A DNA stretch of 64,000 nucleotides from Flammula alnicola. Taxonomy: Eukaryota > Basidiomycota > Agaricomycetes > Agaricales > Strophariaceae. The stretch is from positions 1 to 64,000 of the forward strand of contig JADNRV010000214.1 in the NCBI GenBank assembly GCA_015499995.1, read 5' to 3'. The position numbers and the translations under genes were made by a program. Of this stretch, positions 23,700 to 35,083 are shown piece after piece (the stretch's first letter is position 1; each line of letters starts with the position of its first letter). The notes under the pieces are model-generated. The model was not told where the DNA came from. It did no database searches and was given only the letters and a program-made list of their open reading frames with translations.

Positions 23700-24912
23700 A
23701 AAATCAATATGTTATCGATCACCACAGCCATCCTGGTGATGCCAGCTCTTCTTGAATTTAATTTGCTACCATTCCGCCACATTGCAGAAGTCGGTGAAGC
23801 GATAGAGCAGTTTCCGGAGGTGCGCTGATTGTCATCGTCTTTCAAGGTTGTATTAACAAGAATCCTTCAATAGGGCCTGGTGTTCATGCATAAGCATAAT
23901 GTTGCTCACAGGTACGTGATTAACTCGATGCAATATAAGGCCCCGGGAAGCTCCCTATATTTGGTGTCCGCGAAAATCCCAAAATCCGGCCTCAAATCCG
24001 CAATTTCAGGCGCCTCAAATCCGCAAATTCGGACAGAGGTCATCACGTGAAATCCAAAAAAGGAAATATTTCGGTGTTCAGCTTCTTTCACGTTCGTCTC
24101 GTTTTCTACATTTTCTGGCAACATGAATCGTGAGAAATGTATTCACAAAGGACAATGACGAATTTTTTCGATGGCAATAATTGATTTTGAAATCGCAATT
24201 GCTAAAAGTGGGTACCGGCTGACCATCGGCCCTCAAATCCGCAAAAAGTGGACAGACTAAGCAATTTCAAGCCCTCAAATCCGCAAAAAATGGACAGAGA
24301 TTTGACGATTTTTGGGCCTCAAATCCGCAAAATCGCGGACACCAAATATAGGGAGCTTCCCGGGGCCTGCAATATAGCATGTCTGACTTTTTTCAGAGAT
24401 GCTTGCACGCGCAATCTTGTTATGGATGTTTCAAGAGCAGTTCCGAAGGGCTCTCATTCTATTGAATGGAACACGCATGATGGGGTCAGTAAGAGATCGT
24501 TTCGCTGGCGTAACCGGACGTCCGTGAAGCCACTGAAATAATACATCCACTTCGGCATCTCCACACGGTTCTCTGGGAATGCCTCGCTCGCAGATATGAT
24601 AGTTCTTGGGATGTCTGGCCAGACGCGTCCTCCCGAACTGTCTGCAACTGTTCCTTATAACCCTTTCAAAGTATATATTCACCAGCTTGGGACCGTTATC
24701 TTACAACTAACTGATGATGCACCTGTGAACTGTCTTTATATTTACAAATTATTTCGCATTTTGCAGGAGTATGAAGGATTGGAGATCGCAGGCCCCAATC
24801 TACGTCCAACTGCGGCAGATACTTTGTATAAATTCAAGGAGATAATGTCTGTCGTCTATAAATCGGATCTGAAGGCTCGCGTCTGGAAACGTCACTTTCC
24901 TCCACTCAGCTG
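23700..24912 (+). pseudogene. relic protein kinase, cassette copy 2
   Basis: Better preserved than copy 1. Exon-like segments read MPALLEFNLLPFRHIAEVGE, then (after a gtgcgc...atag intron) GLVFMHKHNVAHR, then (after an intron now holding a MITE) DACTRNLVMD, giving an intact H-R-D-x4-N loop. Then come VPKGSHSIEWNTHDG, an in-frame TAA at about 24540, YIHFGIST (DFG changed to HFG), MSGQTRPPELSATVPYNPF and the C-lobe to 24912. The nonsense codon and the DFG change mark it as dead. Upstream N-terminal exons seen in copy 1 are missing here. The orientation of the 74-nt segment 23791-23864 is the original one because it encodes the expected peptide. Confidence 0.75.
23938..24368. mobile_element. non-autonomous hAT-like MITE with 8-bp target duplication
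   Basis: 431 bp flanked by the direct repeat GCAATATA (23930-23937 and 24369-24376). The ends are near-perfect inverted repeats of about 35 bp, beginning AGGCCCCGGGAAGCTCCC and continuing through TATATTTGGTGTCCGCGA. The interior has no coding sequence but repeats a motif cctcaaatccgcaaaa..tggacaga several times in the right half, with related copies on the left. Such subterminal arrays are typical transposase-binding sites of hAT elements; the 8-bp duplication also fits hAT. It sits inside the intron between the H-R and D codons of the relic kinase. Confidence 0.88.
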
Positions 24913-25099
24913 AGAACAACGTTTCGCCATCGCGTTGTGGTTGGAATCCCACTCTATGATGAATCACTTGCTTTCCAAGTGTGTACTTTTATGCATTCCC
25001 CATAAATCAAGTGTTTCAACTCTTACAGCCGCTCGAACCTCAAACGTCGATGGCTAGAATCGTCAGGTAGAACAGGATAAATATTATATAAAATTTACA

Positions 25100-27298
25100 T
25101 TAAGTTGAATAGTAACTGTCGGTGTCGCCCTTTGCATCGACGATGTGTTTCATGCAAAGAAGTTCGCGGCTTAGGGCATCTGGAGACGCTCCCAACTCTG
25201 CCTGGTCGAAATCAATGATGAAAACTTCATTGTCGGCATTCACTAGAATGTTGTCTGAGCGTATATCTTTATGGCGGACGCCAGCGCGATGAATGCTTTT
25301 CAGGGCCCGTGCTAAAGCTTTGCTAGACAATATCAAAGAATGTCAGGACGGAATGTACCAAAAAAAAAAAATCCTACCGTTCTGTTTCAGAAGTGTGGAC
25401 CACCTCTGAGCTCCCTGTACGCGCAACTTCACGACGTGTAAGCGTTGTGCCGCCTTCATCCATGATAAGAGCAAGAGCACCCGACTCTATATCTTCAAAA
25501 AGGCCATAGACGCAAAGTATTCCTTCCACGCCGCCAGCTGAGGCCAGATGCTGGTATATCGAATATTCGTGGCGCAACTTATTTCGCGCTTCTTCATCCA
25601 TCGAAAAAACGAACTTAACGGTTAAGGAGTGAGACAGTTTTCTGCCAGGTTCGAGTCGAATATCTGCTGAACCCCGGTGGATGACACCTATCGCACCCCA
25701 TCCCATCGGTTCCGAAAGCGTGAGTGAAAAGTATTGAGCGGAAGAATAAGTCATTTTTCGATTGGGTGCTTCGAAGGGCATATCATTAAATCCTGCAGCG
25801 CATGAAGGCCCCAATCGGATGAATGATGAAGGAACCGGAGATCGATAAGCCCCATAACGGAGATTCATTAATGCTAAATTTCGGGTGCTCAAAGCAGCTC
25901 GAATCTTTTTTTAAAAAAATATCAGTGATTTCAAAATCGCCAACGACAACCGGGCTTACCGTATTAAGATCCTCGACACTGTTTTGACTAGCCTTGGTGT
26001 CTGTAAATGGTTCTGGAACAGAGATGCTATCGTCGAGTTTTGGTCGTTTGGACCTTGTTTCTTCTGAGTTTTCGAGGTCTTCCGATGATCGTTTATTACC
26101 GACAATCGGGTCGTGGGCTATTCTCTCCGTAGATTGAAACCGTTTCTGCCTTTCCAAAGCATCCATGATGATGGCAGCGTGAAGACCAATATGAAGTTTA
26201 CCGTAAGCTGGATTTTGGCAGCTTGTGGGGTTTATAATATCGGAGAGGAAGAGGGTCTGTGATGTGCGATGGCGGACACCAATTCTTTCAAATTTCCCGC
26301 AATTGAAGACAATGAAGGTGGCGTCGTTCACCGCAGCCCGAGTCCAAGCCTTTGGTTAATAACAGTTAGACGAGCGAAACTGAAAGATGATCATCACTCA
26401 CGTGCTGTAGATAATGAGCGAAGTCGACGCGATATGGCCTTTTGTTTTTGGTATACTGTGAAGGTCTGGAAGGTATAACTCCAGCTGAATTACTTCGCGT
26501 GTTATATTTATCTTGTGTTCTGCGCGTTTTGGGACGTTTTTTCAACAACTTTTCCAGAAGTCCATTGTTCGCATCCATGGGACGGGACAGAGGAATGATC
26601 TTTGGGTGACCTACAGTCCGAGATGTTTCCCATTTGAAATTTCCAGTGTTCCGTAGTGTCTTCAGCACCTTCTCTCCTGACGACGTCGGAACATAAAATT
26701 CCCAAGTCGCAAGTTCGGGAGATCGCGCTGCCAAGTCGCGCAGTCTGTCTGCATCCGCATCAGCGATGTGCTCCAGAACTTCGCCCACAGCAAGGTCATA
26801 GGGCTTGTAGTGTGTACGACGCACGCGGAGTTGTGCGTCTGTCATAAACAGCTGGGTTCGATCGCGAACGACATTAAAGTCAAAGACGGAACCCCGTTTT
26901 TGATAGTCGGGATGGAAGTAGAGTTTGGAGACGATGCTGTGCAAGAATTTTCCAGCATTCTCTTTGTAACGGTTAGCCACGTCCCATGAATCGCGAAAAA
27001 GGTGAATGGCGTGGTTATTAGGGGGAAGATATCCTTCTTGAGGGTTGAAAGGACGACCACCGGCCACAAGCGATGTAATTTCTTCTTCACAAACCTCGGA
27101 TAACAGTTGGACAATGCAAGGCATATATTCAACGTGTTTCAAGATCAAATTAGAGTCCAAGTGCCGGTCGTAGAAAGAGATGGGACATGTGGGGTCCAGG
27201 AATTCCAGATAATCCGGCCTAAGGTCGAGTAACCGGCTCATATTGAAGTCCAAGGTCTGTTCCAACGCATCTTCGAAAGGGTCGCGGTCTTCCGACAT
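25100..27298 (-). CDS. kinase-like protein with degenerate nuclease-like N-terminal domain (gene A, copy 2)
   Basis: Exons (5' to 3'): 27298-26402, 26349-25960, 25904-25378, 25322-25100; 2037 nt, 678 aa. Three of the four exon lengths equal those of copy 1 (897, 527, 223 nt). The nuclease-like domain again has WEFY where gene B has WEFK. Kinase elements are intact: MGWGAIG loop, TVKF lysine, HEYSIY glutamate, HKD-IRSDN (about 622-629) and DFD. Differences from copy 1 are scattered substitutions and small in-frame gaps in the linker. Full open frames in both copies suggest selection to keep the protein (inference). Confidence 0.85.
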
Positions 27299-27668
27299 GA
27301 TTGCGGAATGGAAAGAAAGTAGCCACGTCGAGAAGGCAAGTAAGCCTCGACCGGTGATGCAACATTGAACAGCAGTACACTGTCCGAAAATTTTTAAACA
27401 AAGTAAGAAAACCAGGGTTTATCACGTGATTTGCACATCTGCCACCGGGCCGACTACGCCCACTTCTGATTGAACCAATAGCCAACACAACCATATTTTA
27501 TTTCTCCGTTATACCCTCACACATTCTACTTAGCACCCTCCTGGGATATAAATTACGCTCCAAGGAGCTGGGTTCGAGTCTAGGAATAAGTAACATTGCA
27601 GGTTTGGTTTGGGTTGGGTGCTATCTTCCGTATTGAATTTGCTCAAAATCGTAACATACGTACTAAGG

Positions 27669-30174
27669 TCAAGTCAGAGCGTCATGAAGCACAAATCTTA
27701 ACGCATTCATATCCCTGTCCTGCTGTCTCACAACTCCATGTTCATCATGTTCTTCGCCGTGTAGTTTCTCCAGGTCTGCAAGACTAATGAAAACGATCCT
27801 ATCCTTTTTCTTATTGAAAAGGATATGTTCCAAGTCTAAACCATTGTGCAGGAAATTGCTACCATGGATCGAACTTGATAGGCTGTGTTTTATAGTATCC
27901 CTATGGGTATTGAAAGCATTGAATGTAAGTGTTAGAAAGGTGTTCGAGAAAAAGGAGGCAACACACCAATAATGTCTTTTTAATATCTCGAACTTCTTGT
28001 CAGACACTAATTTTGAAAGCGGAACGCCTCCATGGCCCATTAGGAGCACCTCAAAGCCAATTTCCGGATCCTCGTGCATGAATAAGCCATACGTGGGAAC
28101 AAGACATGGACGTTTCTCTTTTGAGAGTTGATCGTACATCGAATACTCCTTCTCCAGGCGCTCTTTTCTGCTTTTATTTCTAGCAAATTTAAGAACGAGG
28201 TCGTGAGAGTAAACGGTTTTTATTGGCCCGTCGATTCTGGTTAGAGATGCACTGTAGGCGGCGCCAGACAAGGGTTCCAGATTGCCTATCTGGAACTGGA
28301 TGTCTGTATCGAATTTCCCGTCGATTTGGGCTTCAGACTTTCCTTCAATCACTAACTCGATTGAATGACTCGAAGGAAGAACTTTGCGACGAAATGAATG
28401 CAAAACGTCACCAGACAAAATGTAGCGAGGAAGAACCATTGCAAGGTGGCTAGCGGTGCGTAGTTGTTTGATAAGTTCCTGAACAACATCAATCACGTCG
28501 TTAGCAAGTAATTTTCAACAGAAACACCATCAACTGACTTCATTCAAGATATCCAAGCGGATCGACTGTTTCTTTCTCAGGACCCTAGCAGATTCTGCCC
28601 TTTCCGTGTTTACGGCTTCACTTTCGTAATTCGAGTCCTCTTCTTTAGTCGAGTTGGGATATTTGAGAGAATCATAATCATAACAGGTCCTATAGGTTGG
28701 TAGCCACTCGTCTTGGGGCTTCAACAACATCTGCTTCAGTTGCCTTACTCTATCCCGAGTATCATGGTAAGCCGCGATACCAAGTCCAATGTGAATCTTG
28801 TAATGACTAGGGTTGCTCTGCGTTGAAACGTGAATCACCGGAGATAAATAGAGCGTTCGAGACTCTCTATGTCGTCTTCCAATGATTTCATAATTTCCTG
28901 CGTTAATAACGATGAAGGTGGCGTCTTCGTGCACAAGCGAGGCCCAAACCTAAGTAGTTCTCAGTCCGCTTGAGTCAAACAGATTGGAAACGTTCACTTA
29001 CTTGCTGGGTGATGAAGCCAGGCTTCAGTGAATCCGACGAAGTCGCAGCGAAGTTTCGAACGTGATGCGGTACTCCGAAATCTTCGTCGTCCGTGTCAGT
29101 TGGTTCAGAATCTTCGTCCAAGGAATATTGGTCATCTTCGCTCGATGGCTTAACAGACTTCGCAATAGTCTCCGTCGTCGCTGAAGAGTGCTGAGGAAGT
29201 GAGGAGGGAGTGGTTGACGAAGACATGGTCCCAGAATCCGACGGGGCCAAATATTCAGAGTCTGAATTTTTGCGTTTCTCTCCAATCTGGATCACGCCGG
29301 GGTGCGATGAACCGTCATTCGTCGACCACCATAGCTGGCGCGCATCGGGTCCAGTCTTCCTTCCCGTAACAGACCAAATATTGTTCGTCGAATGTTTATC
29401 AGAAAAAGGCGAGTCTGAGCTATTTCCGCAAGTCAGCCGGAGGCCGGCAGAGCCATGTATAGATCCGCATGTCATCCAGGTGAACTCTCGTTCAGTAAGG
29501 CGCACGATCCCTTCCATTACTTTCAAGTCTGCCGCTTGTAGACTTTTGAACTCGTAGACAGCCAAATTATCCAACAAGTGACTTTTAATGGCCTCGAGAT
29601 CGGCTTGTTGCTCCTCAGTCAAGGTGGGGATAATCACTTTGGGTATAACCAGGTAGCCATCCGCTAGTCCATGAGTATTTCGCATCGAAGTTGATTCCCA
29701 TTCTAGAACACTGTCCCAGGCAGCCAATCCGAAAAGTAGAGTGGATACAACGAGGTTGCACGGATTCCCAGTGCGGCGAAGAAAATCGTCAGTGATACAT
29801 TGTTCGTTTTTAATGGGAGGACAAATATTGGCATCGAGGGCATCCTGTAGGAGAACCTGGAGTTTGTTGCTGTCTGAATGTCTTCGTAGAACGCGCTTTT
29901 GGTTGAGCGTCATGTACTGATCGCACAAAGTCGACAGCGCCGGAAGGAGATCCTCGGATAAGACGATGTTTTTCAGACGCAGGGATTCGTGCAAGTGCAA
30001 ATCGTAGAACTTTGGTGGCCTGGTGCCTTTGGATGCGGTATGGTCTTGGTCTTTGACGTAGATGTGGGGTTTGGATTCAAGTAGTGTATTTACGAGAAGT
30101 TGGTTCGGCAGAGAAGGCGGAAGTGTGGAGCGTCGGCCCTTCCTGGTCCTGTTGGTGGAAGCGTGTTGGGACAT
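27669..30174 (-). CDS. nuclease-like/pseudokinase protein (gene B, copy 2)
   Basis: Exons (5' to 3'): 30174-29002, 28949-28539, 28478-27967, 27900-27669; 2328 nt, 775 aa. As in copy 1, the N-terminal half keeps LEWESTSMRNTHGLADG and VYEFKSLQAADLKVM (E-F-K), and the C-terminal kinase fold has LHNGLDLEHILFN and SLADLE in place of the catalytic loop and DFG. The exon 3 length (512 nt) equals that of copy 1. The acidic Ser-rich region around residues 300-380 is the most diverged part. Its stop lies about 370 nt upstream of gene A copy 2 on the same strand; this spacer is the only candidate promoter for gene A. A GGTTCGAGTC tRNA B-box-like string near 27572 has no supporting cloverleaf. Confidence 0.85.
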
Positions 30175-31034
30175 TGGCCTTCACCCTTTCCTAGAGAATT
30201 GCCCAAGGACTGTAAGCCAGGGAGGGATCGACGTCGGAAAATGAGGGGCTTGTGGTAGACATTTATAAAGGCGAACAGAATAAGCTTGGGCCCATCTGAG
30301 GAACTTAGTTGCCAATTCAAATGGTCCGTCTGCGCAACGCCCAAGTGGTTCCATAATAATAATGAGATGGTTCCCTGCACGACGAATCTTTATAATAAGA
30401 CGTAGTACAGATAATTTCACAATAGCGCTCACTCTGATTTGTTTGCAAGCATTTCTCGCTTCCGTCGTTGGTCTTTTGTTTCGCCTGTACGACGTACGTC
30501 GAAATGGTAGATTTGGAATAAGGTACTACCTTAGGCGCTGTCGTTGTCGCCCGGGATACGAAAAGTGTCAAACTTTTCGGACTCGGAATTAGTTAGAGCT
30601 AGTTAGAGGCTTTCGTACGTACGTAGTACGCGTAACGGCCAAAAAAAAGGTTTTTAAAATTCGCCTTACATAAGTAAATAGTACAACCCTTGATGCATCC
30701 AACGTTGCTGGCCTGCACCTGAAAAGTTCTGTAGCTGTCAATTCAGTTGGTTCAAGTGTACATCTGAGGAACCTTCAACCTTGTAGTTTCCGCCAAAACA
30801 AGGACGACAAGATATCGTTAGACATGTCCGACAAAAAAGCGAACAAAAGAAAACAACAATAGGTATTTCAGTGTAATACCTAAAGGATACACAGTACATA
30901 ATAGATCATTAGTACTTACAGCAAGGATGAAGAACAAATAGCTAGAGTAACTAAGAGATTGATGGAGTGTCGTTCATATAGCATAAGGGCATGAACGTTG
31001 TGATTTCATCTCATAGATCAGAGCAAGATGTCAG
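30175..31034. other. upstream region of gene B copy 2 and 3' flank of the RGG gene
   Basis: The first roughly 370 nt match the region upstream of gene B copy 1 and close the duplication. A palindromic acgtacgtacgt-like run lies near 30615. From 30650 to 31034 I see only AT-rich sequence and the 3' flank of the RGG-box gene. Confidence 0.4.
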
Positions 31035-33044
31035 TTATGCCGGGGGTGGAGTAGCATGGGCACCTATTAAGACCAGAGTGAGCAGAAATGAATATAGAGT
31101 TAGAAAGGACTCGCCTCCTCGATCACCCCGTCCGCGGCCCCTGCCGCCCCTTCCACGCTCTCCATCACCTCGCCATTCACCGCTGCCACGACCAGCATAA
31201 CCTGAATGAAAAGCATCAATACCATGACGTGTTTCCTCTTAAAAATAAGTACTTACCACCACGTTCGCCGCCCCTGAAGCCACGGAATTCTCTACGGTCA
31301 CCTCTGAATCCACCGCGTTCGCCACCACGTTCGCCTCCACGGAATCCGCCGCGCTCGCCTCCTCTGCCGCCTCGGAATCCACCACGTTCGCCACCACGGA
31401 ATCCACCACGTTGACCGCCGCGTTCTCCCCTGAAGGAGCCACGGCCACCACGGCCACGTCCTCTGGCTTGGGTGAAACCATCGTCTTCAGTGTGGTTCTC
31501 CTCGCCATCAACGTGTCCGTTGACGGCAGGAGTGGCAGCCTCTTCCTGGGATTGCTCTACTGCTTCCGCAGGCGTGGCAGACCCGGATGTTCCAAATTCT
31601 GCGTGAAGACCGGCGATAGAAGGTAGACCGCCTTCGTCATCAGCAGCCCAATCGATGGGGGCGTTTGTTGTCTGTTAAGATGACAAAAAATGAGCTAGGA
31701 TTAAATTGTTGATGGAAAGCCTCGTACATCTGCAGGAGCTGAAGGTGCGGCTTCTTCTGCGACGTGGCCGTTCACAGCATGCTCTTCTTCGTGGCCAGCA
31801 GCATCCGATTTTTCGACCCATTCAACGCCCTCCTCGAAGGAAGATATCTCGATTTCGCTCGCTTGGATGAAGCGGAAGCCACTAGATATTGTCGCAGTAG
31901 GAATATCAGCAACAGAAACCTCTGGCTCGATATCTTCGGTAGAGTCAGCGAGTGTTTGTTGCTGCTCTTCCTCCTCCTCGACTTGCTCTTCCTGTGGAGT
32001 TGGAGCGCGAGGGGGGTTGAATGCCAGTTGAGTAATTTCCAGCAACCGCGAAGCTTTTGCGAAAATGAAGATTTAGTATGCCAATGCTTTGCATTTGGGA
32101 ACTTTGAACGTACATGATACGCCGTCCACGTCAGTTCCAAACAATAGGTCATTGAGGACAGCTTGTTTTCGTTCGTCGACTTCGCCCAAAAGAGCATCGG
32201 CAACGGAGTCGAAGGCAGCATTCTCAGCAGCATCAGCGATGTTAGAGATATCCACAGCACCAGAAGCCAATAATGAACGAAGACGGAGGAGGTCGAGAAT
32301 GCCATTTGTTTTGGTCACAAGAGCAGCCTGAAAAAAATGGGCGAGATGTCCGGTCTGTCAAGCATTTCTAGTCTCATGACACAAGTACATACCTGAGCAG
32401 CAGAAACCGCACCATGAATTCGCGCCTTTTCAGCCTTTTCAGCCTCAAGGCGCTTAATGGCCAATTCTTGAACCAGTTCCGATTCGTGGACCTGGAGACT
32501 AATCAACACGGTGGAGCAGGATATAAATGATCGAAACTTACCTCAATGGCCTTTTTCACTTCGCCCAATTCCTTCTGGACGGCCTCCAGTGTTGGCAGGG
32601 TCTTGAGTGTTCGTTGTTGGTCGATGTTCAGTTTCTCAGGATCCGTGGCAGCGTAAATCGTTATCCGTGACTAAGAAACATCGAAGCTTAGTACTTGGTG
32701 ATAAAAGTGTTTTAGTAAAAACGCACAATTTTCTTTGTTGTTGCCTTCAGGCGTTTGTGAACGAGATCAACGATTGGGCTGGGCTTCAACAAAACATCTT
32801 CCTCAGGAAGGATAGTTCCCTGAGACTCCGTTTGAACGACCGTGTCCGGCGCTGGGGTTCCCTCTTCAGCCTCAGGTTGTTCAGGAGCTTTTTCACTTGG
32901 AGGGGCAGAAGTAGCCTCGGGGACAGCAGGAGTATCGTCGTGCTCCGACTTGCCCTTGGCCTTTCTCTTCTTTTTCTGGGTTTTAGATAGAGGAGCCGGA
33001 GGAGGGGCTCCCGGAACGATGCGTTGGACTACTGCTTCGGGCAT
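31035..33044 (-). CDS. caprin-like RGG-box RNA-binding protein
   Basis: Exons (5' to 3'): 33044-32727, 32670-32542, 32491-32393, 32327-32114, 32053-31728, 31671-31257, 31201-31127, 31063-31035; 1605 nt, 534 aa. The N-terminus is Pro/Ala-rich with a KKKRKAKGK nuclear-signal-like patch. The middle is helical and charged ([55 protein letters not shown]) and resembles the caprin homology region. An acidic, Glu/Gln-rich part follows. The C-terminus is a long RGG/RGGF box (GERGGFRGG repeated, [21 protein letters not shown]), the hallmark of RNA-binding proteins of mRNP granules. A role in mRNA translation or storage is inferred from composition. The last intron, with a ctaac branch, removes a spurious hydrophobic tail. 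Confidence 0.8.
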
Positions 33045-33624
33045 TTTTTTTTGGTAAAAGTAGAGGGGTTATGAGTTTTTGCAAGCTGGGGTTGTGAGCT
33101 GGTGGGGATGGTTGAGAGCAAAAAAAGCGACGCGTTATTTCTCACGATGCGGCCAAGATCACCGTCAAGAGCCGCAACAACCTCGACCTCCGACCGCCAA
33201 CTTCTCCCGTATCCCATAAAACAAGCAAACATTAATTCAAGAATGTTCTATCAAGAAATCCACAGACAGGTCCAGAAAATTTCACACCTGTCGCGAAAAC
33301 TAATATTGCGGGGCCGCTAAGCTGCATTTCAGCACTGGACCAAGTGGGAGGCGGTGAGCTTGCTCAGGGCACCAGGATTTCGTGGTCTCCAGCCTGGCGG
33401 CAAGAGGTACTGAGTGCGTAGTCTTAGTATCTCAAAGTTTGAGCTCTAACCCTTTCCTATGTTGAACCAGGCGTTTAACAAATCTCGCTGTAAAATTAAA
33501 AACATGACTGGAATTTCACGTCAGCCACTGCGCTGCCAATACCTACGACTTCTAAAGCATCTAGGAACCCCATAACACCTCCTGCCTCCTACTTGTCAAA
33601 AATTTCTTCCACTTTTCGGCATAG
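33045..33624. promoter_or_regulatory. divergent promoter region
   Basis: 580 nt between the divergently transcribed RGG-box gene (start 33044) and BTB gene (start 33625). It must hold both promoters. I see no strong TATA box and no other gene. Confidence 0.45.
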
Positions 33625-34824
33625 ATGGATGACTTCAGTACCAACCGACATGCTGAAAGCCCCATCAAGTGCGAAGTTGTAACCCCTTTGCCCTCTCGCC
33701 ATCCAGACCTTTGGTTTAGCGACGGTAACATTGCTCTGGTCGCTGGTGACTTCTACTTCAATGTTCATAGCGGCCTTGTTTGCCGTCACTCTGCCCCATT
33801 GTCCGAATCTATCAAGGCGTTGGAGGCTGAAGATAGACAAGCTGGCTTGATCGAGGGGAGCATTGTTCTGGAACTCGACGACAATCCCAAGGACCTTTGT
33901 AGGTTCCTCCTTGCTTTATATGATGGAGTGTACGTATTCTATTTTTCATCCATCTCATACGAGGAGCACTAACTAGAATTGGACCCTATTAGATCTGGAA
34001 TAAAGCACGACAATCACGATTTTGACCAGGTTTCAGCATTGCTCAGGCTATCAACCAAGTACTGCGTGGAACATATCCGAACAGATGTCCTTCGTGGCAT
34101 GGCGCCAATCTGGCCCAAAACACTCTCGGCTTGGGAATTTAGGGAGGCTGATGCTACCGATGCTACTGGAGTTTATAAACCACGTTCTATCTATCCGCAT
34201 CCGATGTAAGCTCATCCTATCTACCACTATCATAATTTGTTGACAAAGCTTTTATATCACAGACTCGTTATTAATTTAGCAAGGGAGACAGGCACGACGG
34301 AACTTCTTCCATCAGCATTCTACGACCTCTCGCGCTGCGCTGCAAGCGAAATAGCCACCGGTTACCTATCACCTGGACTCTCTGACCGGTCTGACGTGCA
34401 CATGCTTTCCGATGAGGACCTAATGAACACCCTGAGAGGAAGGGAGCACGCATCTCGATTCTTATCAACATTCGTCGTCAATGAGCTCGAAGGTCGAGAT
34501 GCTTCCGTCAACTGTGTACACCGAAACGACCCAGATCCATTCCGCAAGCGCATTTGCCAGGCAACATTTGAGGCCACCACTTTCGAGATTTTACGCGATG
34601 TCAATGGGGTTGTATTCCACCGCAGCTCAGATCCACTCTTCGCCATCATGGACGCGGACCTGATGCAAACTAGGAGTGATTCGCCGAATGGAAGGCTGAG
34701 CCTCCTTCATAGGGCATGTGAACCTTGTCGAATGGATTTTACAACCTCGGTAGACACTACTCGAGAAGACATGTGGCACAAGTTACCAGCGTGGTTTGGC
34801 ATTAGTTTATCTTCCTGGCCATAA
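33625..34824 (+). CDS. BTB/POZ domain protein
   Basis: Exons: 33625-33929, 33993-34205, 34263-34824; 1080 nt, 359 aa. Residues about 25-140 form a BTB fold: DLWFSDGNIALVAGDFYFNVHSGLVCRHSAPLSESI, then LELDDNPKDLCRFLLALYDGV and LLRLSTKYCVEHIRTDVL. The remainder matches the usual Agaricomycete extension with LVINLARETGTTELLPSAFY and a Cys-containing C-terminus. No Kelch, MATH or ankyrin domain follows. Such proteins form large families in mushrooms and may act as adaptors for Cullin-3 ligases, but no partner is known. All splice phases are consistent. Confidence 0.85.
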
Positions 34825-35083
34825 TGTAATGTTCCGTTTGTCCGACTTTGCTACGTTTCTGGATGTACGATTAGAGTACAACTTCGTTGTAGCCCATAAG
34901 TCTTTCACCCCTATGTTGGCAGAACTGAAATTCGGATTGGAATTTGAGATCTGAGCTTGGTATCGTTATCTTATCTGATAGGGAGCATGGAGTACTTACC
35001 TACTTGGCCAATTGGCAGTTCACATGCACAGCTACCTTTCATTTACCTTTCCTTGCCGTCGAAGCCAGTCACTACGAAGAACA

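Larger units (their letters stand above)
23727..30550. repeat. tandem cassette duplication, copy 2
   Basis: Second copy of the unit described at 17056-23180. It is longer, partly because of the MITE at 23938-24368 and because copy 1 has lost the HRD-DFG part of the relic kinase. Protein products of the live genes remain similar over their full length in both copies. Confidence 0.8.

Noticed and set aside
27565..27590. GGTTCGAGTC string resembling a tRNA B box
   Set aside because: No matching A box, acceptor stem or cloverleaf around it.
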